The notes beneath the pieces were generated by a model. The model was not told the DNA's origin. It searched no databases and saw nothing but the letters and a program-made list of their open reading frames with translations. From CAIVAT01 sp037131145 (lineage in GTDB: Bacteria > Bacteroidota > Bacteroidia > Bacteroidales > FEN-979), in contig JBAXRP010000137.1 in assembly GCA_037131145.1 (NCBI GenBank), positions 1 through 11,390 of the forward strand: a DNA stretch of 11,390 bases, given 5' to 3'. The translations under genes and the position numbers were made by a program. Shown in pieces: positions 7,426 to 11,390 of this stretch. Every line of letters begins with the position of its first letter. Within the stretch, counting starts at the first letter, position 1.

Positions 7426-8787
7426 GTGAAATTCAAGGAAAACCTTTATCAAAAACTGCCGCCTCTTTTTCAGGATATTTCTCTTGCATTTGAATCAGAG
7501 CGAATCGCCCGACGAAGGTATTCTGCCGGGTTTCATAAAATATTGCAGGAAATCAGTAAACGGGATAAATTAAGCAAAGATGAATTACAGGCTTTCCAGA
7601 TAAAGTCGCTCCGGCATAATCTGATCAATTCTTACGAACACACCGGTTACTATCATAAACTCTTTGATCAGCATGGTTTTGACCCGCATTGTTTCAACAA
7701 CATTGAAGAGTTATTAAAACTGCCGTTGCAGGATAAAACCACCATTAAGAATAATTTCCCTTCTATCATCAACCAATCATTCAAAGGGAAACAATTTCAG
7801 GCGCGTACAAGCGGAACTTCCGGATCGGGATTTGTTTTTCCCGAAACGGTTACGGCTGAACATTATCAGTGGTCAACATGGTGGAGATACCGGAAAAACC
7901 TGGGGATTGAACTCAATTCATGGTGTTCGGTTTTTGGCGGCAGAACCATTATTCCAATTCACAAGCAAAAACCGCCCTTCTGGAAAATCCTGCCCCGGCT
8001 GAATCAGATTTCATACAGCATGTACCACCTGAATTCATCCAATGCACGGTATTTCATCAAGGATATGAATCAGCGGAAAGTTGAATGGATCCATGGATAT
8101 CCGTCAACTCTTTCATCTCTTGCCTCATTGATGAAAGAACAAAATGTTCACCTTGACTTTCCATTGAAAATTATTACAACAGGCGCCGAAAATCTTCTGG
8201 ATCATCAGCGGATAGTGATTTACGAAGTTTTTGGCGTCGAACCTTACCAGCATTACGGGCTGAGCGAACCGGTAGCCAATATTTCAGAATGTGAATACCA
8301 TAAGTTGCATATTGACGAGGATTATTCACTGGTGGAACTGCTTGTCGTTCCCGGTTCCGAAAATAAATTCAGACTGGTTGGCACATCAATTTCAAATGAG
8401 ATTCTGCTTTTTCTCAGGTACGATACCGGCGATATCGTAACCCTTGCCGACGACCAAAGTTGCCCTTGCGGCAGAAACGGCAGGATTGTCGAATCAATTG
8501 ACGGTCGCCGGGAAGATTTCATAACTCTGAGCGACGGAACCAGAATCGGTCGTTTGGATCATATTTTCAAAGACCAGACAAATGTTGTTGAAGCGCAGAT
8601 AAGGCAGGAAAAATCGGGAAGGATTGTGTTTTGTATAGTGAAAAACCAATTATATGCCACCGACGATGAACGTCGTTTGATCAGTGAAATCAAATCGCGG
8701 CTTGGGTTTAGCGCTTTTGAAATTATCTATTCAGATCACATTGAAAAAACTTCCACAGGAAAACTCAGATTCGTAATAGCCGAATGA
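7426..8787 (+). CDS. CapK/PaaK-like adenylate-forming enzyme (phenylacetate-CoA ligase family)
   Basis: Expected to activate a carboxylic acid as an acyl-adenylate and pass it to CoA or another acceptor. In a capsule locus this could supply an acyl or amino-acid decoration of a sugar, but the substrate is unknown. ANL-superfamily marks: ARTSGTSGSG (P-loop) at residues 126-135, YQHYGLSEP at 274-282, RYDTGD at 331-336, SCPCGR at 345-350, DGRREDF at 359-365 and the C-terminal STGKLRF at 443-449, whose Lys446 matches the adenylation lysine. At 453 aa it is full length. The start is GTG at 7426; the frame is closed just upstream by TGA at 7414-7416 and no ATG lies near, so GTG is the best choice. 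The gap to DUF362 is 9 bp. The next gene is separated by the repeat-filled region, so this may be the last gene of the tight operon. Confidence 0.85.
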   Translation: MKFKENLYQKLPPLFQDISLAFESERIARRRYSAGFHKILQEISKRDKLSKDELQAFQIKSLRHNLINSYEHTGYYHKLFDQHGFDPHCFNNIEELLKLPLQDKTTIKNNFPSIINQSFKGKQFQARTSGTSGSGFVFPETVTAEHYQWSTWWRYRKNLGIELNSWCSVFGGRTIIPIHKQKPPFWKILPRLNQISYSMYHLNSSNARYFIKDMNQRKVEWIHGYPSTLSSLASLMKEQNVHLDFPLKIITTGAENLLDHQRIVIYEVFGVEPYQHYGLSEPVANISECEYHKLHIDEDYSLVELLVVPGSENKFRLVGTSISNEILLFLRYDTGDIVTLADDQSCPCGRNGRIVESIDGRREDFITLSDGTRIGRLDHIFKDQTNVVEAQIRQEKSGRIVFCIVKNQLYATDDERRLISEIKSRLGFSAFEIIYSDHIEKTSTGKLRFVIAE

Positions 8788-8822
8788 AGGAAACTGCTTG
8801 TCTGCTTTGAACATGTTGCCAA

Positions 8823-8830
8823 TAAGTTTG
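8823..8830 (+). promoter_or_regulatory. Candidate Bacteroidota -7 element (TAnnTTTG)
   Basis: TAAGTTTG matches the Bacteroidota primary sigma -7 consensus exactly and lies in the gap upstream of the oxidoreductase. Spacing to a -33 TTG/TTTG is poor: CTTG at 8797-8800 lies 22 bases away and TTTG at 8806-8809 only 13, whereas about 19-20 is usual. If real, it would drive a transcript through both repeat arrays into the oxidoreductase. An 8-base match in A/T-rich DNA can easily be chance. Confidence 0.2.
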
Positions 8831-8852
8831 CATACAGCAGGTATTATAAAGA

Positions 8853-8980
8853 ATAATATCACCCCTCCGGGGTTTAAAACGGGTTTTACAATGCTTTCTA
8901 TAATCATGTCACCCCTTCAGGGTTTATAACGGGTTTTACAATGCTTTCTATAATCATGTCACCCCTTCGGGGTTTGCAAA
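8853..8980 (+). repeat. Tandem array of about 50-bp palindrome-containing repeat, three units, + orientation
   Basis: Three head-to-tail units begin near 8853 (degenerate, 3 bp shorter), 8900 and 8950 (partial), a period of 50 bp. Units 1 and 2 share an identical GGGTTTTACAATGCTTTCT at 8881-8899 and 8931-8949. The core ATAATCATGTCACCCC is followed by a small hairpin, ACCCC-TTC-GGGGT in unit 3. In unit 1 the loop is TCC. In unit 2 the stem is ACCC/GGGT. The hairpin is thus kept while the bases drift. The whole looks like an interspersed REP/MITE-like family. It shares its core with the units at 9016-9097 and 11298-11390 but differs in the linker. Confidence 0.85.
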
Positions 8981-9015
8981 AAACTTCGACTATATCAAAG
9001 GTGGATTGGTTATCA

Positions 9016-9097
9016 AATCCCGAAGGGATGACATGATTATAGATTGAAAAGATTGGATTTGCAACAGAATCCCGAAGGGATGACATGATTACAGAAA
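9016..9097 (-). repeat. Two-unit array of about 52-bp palindrome-containing repeat, - orientation
   Basis: TCCCGAAGGGATGACATGAT occurs at 9018-9037 and 9070-9089, a 52-bp period, with the linker holding GATTGAAAAGATTGG. Each unit contains the hairpin ATCCC-TTC-GGGAT (reading the - strand). By hand alignment, the reverse complement of 9016-9097 matches 11298-11379 at about 78 of 82 positions. The array therefore stands as an inverted copy of the one past the oxidoreductase. Its right end runs up to about 20 bp before the preferred oxidoreductase start and supplies the ATG at 9085. Confidence 0.88.
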
Positions 9098-9117
9098 AAA
9101 ATTTAATGAGACTTCAG

Positions 9118-11244
9118 ATGAAACAAATAATTCAGGACTTAAAAAACGGCGCCACATTGCTTGAAGAAGTTCCTGCGCCCGCAATAAAACCGGGAAATCT
9201 GCTGATAAAAACAACACGCAGTCTGGTATCGCTGGGAACCGAAAGAATGTTGGTGGAATTTGGGAAGGCTAGTTTTGTTGCAAAGGCGAGGCAACAACCC
9301 GACAAGGTCAAACAGGTTCTAGATAAAATCAGAACCGACGGACTTCTTCCAACACTTGAAGCGGTATTCAATAAATTAAACCAGCCTTTGCCGTTGGGTT
9401 ACTGCAATGCGGGCGTGGTTGTTGAAGTTGGTTTGGGAACGACCTCCTTTCAAATAGGCGACAGAGTCGCTTCAAATGGCAATCACGCCGAATTTATTTG
9501 CATTCCGGAGAACCTTGCCGCACATATTCCCGATAATGTTTCCGATGAAGACGCAACATTCACGGTAATCGGAGCAATTGGGTTACAGGGCGTCAGGCTG
9601 TTAAATCCAACATTCGGCGAGACCATTGTCATAATCGGACTTGGCTTGATCGGACTTATCACCGCCCAATTACTTATGGCAAACGGATGCCGCGTAATCG
9701 GCATTGATATGGATGAAAATAAAAACCGTATTGCAAAATCCGCAGGAATCATAGTAATTAACCCCGCTGCCGGAGAAAATAGCGTAAGCGCCGTTCAGCA
9801 GTTTACCAGCAATGTTGGCGCAGATGGCGTAATAATTACCGCCTCAACAAAAAGCGACGAGTTGATTCACGAAGCTGCTGAAATGTCAAGAAAACGCGGG
9901 CGAATTATCCTTGTTGGCGTAATCGGGTTAAACCTCCGACGAGCCGATTTTTTCAACAAAGAACTTACATTCCAGGTTTCCTGCTCTTATGGACCGGGAA
10001 GATATGACGACGATTATGAAGTAAAAGGCAGGGATTATCCGATAGGATTTGTGCGGTGGACTGAAAAACGGAATTTTGAGGCGGTTTTGCAGGCGATGGC
10101 GACCGGCGTTTTGAAGATAAATCCACTGATTACCGAAAGAATACCGCTTGCCGAATATCTCAGGATATACGGCAACATGGGAAAAAGCGGAGTAATTGCC
10201 TCCATACTTGAATATCCTGAAAAACCGGAATCTGCAAAATCGGTTAAACTTCCAACCGCAGGAATTCATGCAGGCGCAGGAACGGTGGGTATTATCGGAG
10301 CGGGTAATTTTGCCTCCGCCACTATAATCCCTGCGCTGAAAAAAGCTGGCGCGTCAATCAGATATATCGCTTCGGCAAAGGGACTCACCGCCAAAATATT
10401 AGCAAAAAAAGCTCATGCAGAATATGCCACCTCCGAGTACCGGGAAATCCTTGGCGACGATGAGGTTAAACTCGTAATTATCACTACCCGCCACGATCTT
10501 CATGGGCGAATGGTAGTTGAAAGTCTGAATGCCGGAAAACACGTATTTGTGGAAAAACCGCTGTGTCTGAACGAACCTGAACTAAATGAAATTGTGGCAG
10601 CCTATTCAAAACGCAGAGATACAACCCCTCCGCTGCTGGCAGTTGGATTTAACAGAAGGTTTGCGCCGCTTGCGGTTAAGATGAAACAGCTTTCCGGGAG
10701 TGGCGCGATGAATATCATTGCCACCATGAATGCAGGATTCATCCCGCCTGCGGTTTGGGTTCACGACCTGGCAACCGGAGGCGGTAGAATAATCGGAGAA
10801 GCCTGTCATTACATTGATTTATGCGCCTATCTTTCGGGAAGCCTTGTCAAATCTGTATGTATGAACGCCATGGGACAGAATCCGCAGGAAAACACCGACA
10901 ACGCTTCAATACTACTGAAATTTGAAAACGGCTCAAACGGAGTAATCAACTACTTCTCAAACGGCAGCAAAGCCTATTCGAAAGAGAGAATCGAACTCTT
11001 TTCGCAGGAACATACGCTGATTCTTGATAACTGGCGCTCGCTTAAAGGTTATGGAATTAAAGGTTTCAGTTCAATGAAAACCAGCCAGGACAAGGGACAT
11101 CGGGCACAATTTGCTATTTTGACGGAACGCGTAAAAACCGGCGGCGAAGCGATTATCCCATTCAATGAAATTGTCAATACCACCAAAGCTACATTTGCCG
11201 CCATTCAAAGTTTGAAGGAAGGACGCTGGATTGATGTTTTATAG
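9118..11244 (+). CDS. Bi-domain oxidoreductase: zinc-free MDR domain fused to a Gfo/Idh/MocA domain
   Basis: NAD(P)-dependent sugar (probably nucleotide-sugar) oxidoreductase of exopolysaccharide loci; the reaction is not established. In the 708-aa form, residues 1 to about 370 are a medium-chain dehydrogenase: SLVSLGTERM at 35-44 stands where zinc enzymes have a catalytic Cys (here Leu39), the four-Cys structural lobe is absent, and GLGLIG at 174-179 is the dinucleotide site. Residues from about 388 are Gfo/Idh/MocA: GIIGAGNFA at 391-399, EKP at 479-481 with Lys480 the expected catalytic lysine, FNRRFAP at 511-517, and GEACHYIDL at 560-568 with His564. I chose ATG 9118 because MKQIIQDLK is how I recall these proteins starting. 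The upstream in-frame ATGs at 9085 and 9106 lie in or just beyond the repeat. Inverted repeats flank the gene, which sits apart from the tight operon. Confidence 0.88.
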   Translation: MKQIIQDLKNGATLLEEVPAPAIKPGNLLIKTTRSLVSLGTERMLVEFGKASFVAKARQQPDKVKQVLDKIRTDGLLPTLEAVFNKLNQPLPLGYCNAGVVVEVGLGTTSFQIGDRVASNGNHAEFICIPENLAAHIPDNVSDEDATFTVIGAIGLQGVRLLNPTFGETIVIIGLGLIGLITAQLLMANGCRVIGIDMDENKNRIAKSAGIIVINPAAGENSVSAVQQFTSNVGADGVIITASTKSDELIHEAAEMSRKRGRIILVGVIGLNLRRADFFNKELTFQVSCSYGPGRYDDDYEVKGRDYPIGFVRWTEKRNFEAVLQAMATGVLKINPLITERIPLAEYLRIYGNMGKSGVIASILEYPEKPESAKSVKLPTAGIHAGAGTVGIIGAGNFASATIIPALKKAGASIRYIASAKGLTAKILAKKAHAEYATSEYREILGDDEVKLVIITTRHDLHGRMVVESLNAGKHVFVEKPLCLNEPELNEIVAAYSKRRDTTPPLLAVGFNRRFAPLAVKMKQLSGSGAMNIIATMNAGFIPPAVWVHDLATGGGRIIGEACHYIDLCAYLSGSLVKSVCMNAMGQNPQENTDNASILLKFENGSNGVINYFSNGSKAYSKERIELFSQEHTLILDNWRSLKGYGIKGFSSMKTSQDKGHRAQFAILTERVKTGGEAIIPFNEIVNTTKATFAAIQSLKEGRWIDVL

Positions 11245-11297
11245 GATACTGAATTTATGCTTTAAAAAATTGATCGTTCTGAAGGCTCAATAAATCG

Positions 11298-11390
11298 TTT
11301 CTATAATCATGTCATCCCTTCGGGATTCTGTTTCCAACCCAATCTTTTCAATCTATAATCATGTCATCCCTTCGGGATTCTGTTTCAAAC
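11298..11390 (+). repeat. Two or more units of the about 52-bp palindrome-containing repeat, + orientation, running off the window
   Basis: ATAATCATGTCATCCCTTCG occurs at 11303-11322 and 11355-11374, a 52-bp period, with the linker ending CCCAATCTTTTCAAT. Each unit holds the hairpin ATCCC-TTC-GGGAT. It is an inverted, nearly identical partner of 9016-9097. The second linker is cut by the window edge, so more units may follow. The 53 bases between the oxidoreductase stop and this array show no gene and no clear terminator. Confidence 0.88.

Larger units (their letters stand above)
8788..9117 (+). other. Intergenic region filled mainly by short repeat arrays
   Basis: I see no credible gene in these 330 bases. 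From 8788 to 8852 the sequence is unique, with a possible Bacteroidota -7 box (TAAGTTTG at 8823-8830) and a weak A/T hairpin (TATTAT at 8842-8847 with ATAATA at 8853-8858). From 8853 to about 8980 lies a + strand array of about 50-bp units, then a unique stretch of about 35 bp, then a - strand array of about 52-bp units at 9016-9097. The last 20 bases lead to the oxidoreductase start. No U-rich intrinsic terminator follows the CapK-like gene. Open frames through this stretch are read off the repeats. Confidence 0.8.

Noticed and set aside
7413..7490. Alternative ATG start at 7413 for the CapK-like gene, overlapping the DUF362 stop
   Set aside because: That ATG is in a different frame from the ligase and soon reaches a stop. 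The ligase frame is open only from after the TGA at 7414-7416, which makes GTG 7426 the start.
8904..9086. Minus-strand open frame of 60 codons in the gap
   Set aside because: It is read entirely off the repeat units and the short spacer between them. It has no recognisable domain and no independent coding signal.
8853..9097. CRISPR-like array of repeats of about 27 bp with spacers of about 23 bp
   Set aside because: The linkers are nearly identical to each other within an array rather than unique, copies occur in both orientations, and no cas gene is present. This is an interspersed repeat family.
9928..10269. Minus-strand open frame of 113 codons
   Set aside because: It lies wholly inside the oxidoreductase gene and opposite to it, its translation looks compositionally random, and the + strand protein is a clear family match.
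11245..11297. Possible terminator after the oxidoreductase
   Set aside because: No stem followed by a T-run is present before the repeat array, and the small repeat hairpins lack a proper U tract.

Overview
The window looks like part of an exopolysaccharide, capsule or O-antigen locus from a member of the Bacteroidota or a close relative. The basis is indirect: moderate GC (roughly low to mid forties by eye), almost no Shine-Dalgarno-like sites, and a gene set (FdtB-type aminotransferase, Wzx, Wzy, several GT2s, DUF362, CapK-like ligase, bi-domain oxidoreductase) that I associate with that phylum. The interspersed 'ATCATGTCAYCCC' palindromic repeats point the same way, from memory. No rRNA, tRNA, CRISPR array or transposase gene is visible. 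All genes read on the + strand.

Layout. Positions 1-1025 carry a DegT/FdtB-like sugar aminotransferase whose conserved N-terminus is cut off by an in-frame TAA at 54-56. Positions 1015-2298 encode a WzxE-type flippase, 2288-3178 a GT2 glycosyltransferase and 3182-4462 a Wzy-type polymerase. Two tandem paralogous WcaE-like GT2s follow at 4446-5255 and 5252-6070. A DUF362 protein lies at 6067-7416 and a CapK/PaaK-like adenylating enzyme at 7426-8787 (GTG start). From 69 to 8787 the genes overlap by 4-17 bp or are spaced by 3-9 bp, so they are very probably one transcript. A gap of about 330 bp (8788-9117) holds two converging short-repeat arrays. The two-domain oxidoreductase (MDR fused to Gfo/Idh/MocA) follows at 9118-11244. 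The window ends in a further repeat array, an inverted copy of the one just before that gene.

How the genes fit together (inference from families). The aminotransferase would make a dTDP-3-amino-3,6-dideoxyhexose (Fuc3N or Qui3N type). The GT2s would assemble a lipid-linked repeat unit, Wzx would flip it and Wzy would polymerise it. DUF362, the CapK-like ligase and the bi-domain oxidoreductase recur together in exopolysaccharide loci and probably carry out a modification whose chemistry is not established. The initiating sugar-phosphate transferase, the other nucleotide-sugar genes and the export genes are not in the window.

Most notable points: the nonsense codon in the aminotransferase, the near-identical inverted repeats bracketing the oxidoreductase gene, the module of poorly characterised genes, and a G-run where a single-base shift would fuse two glycosyltransferases.
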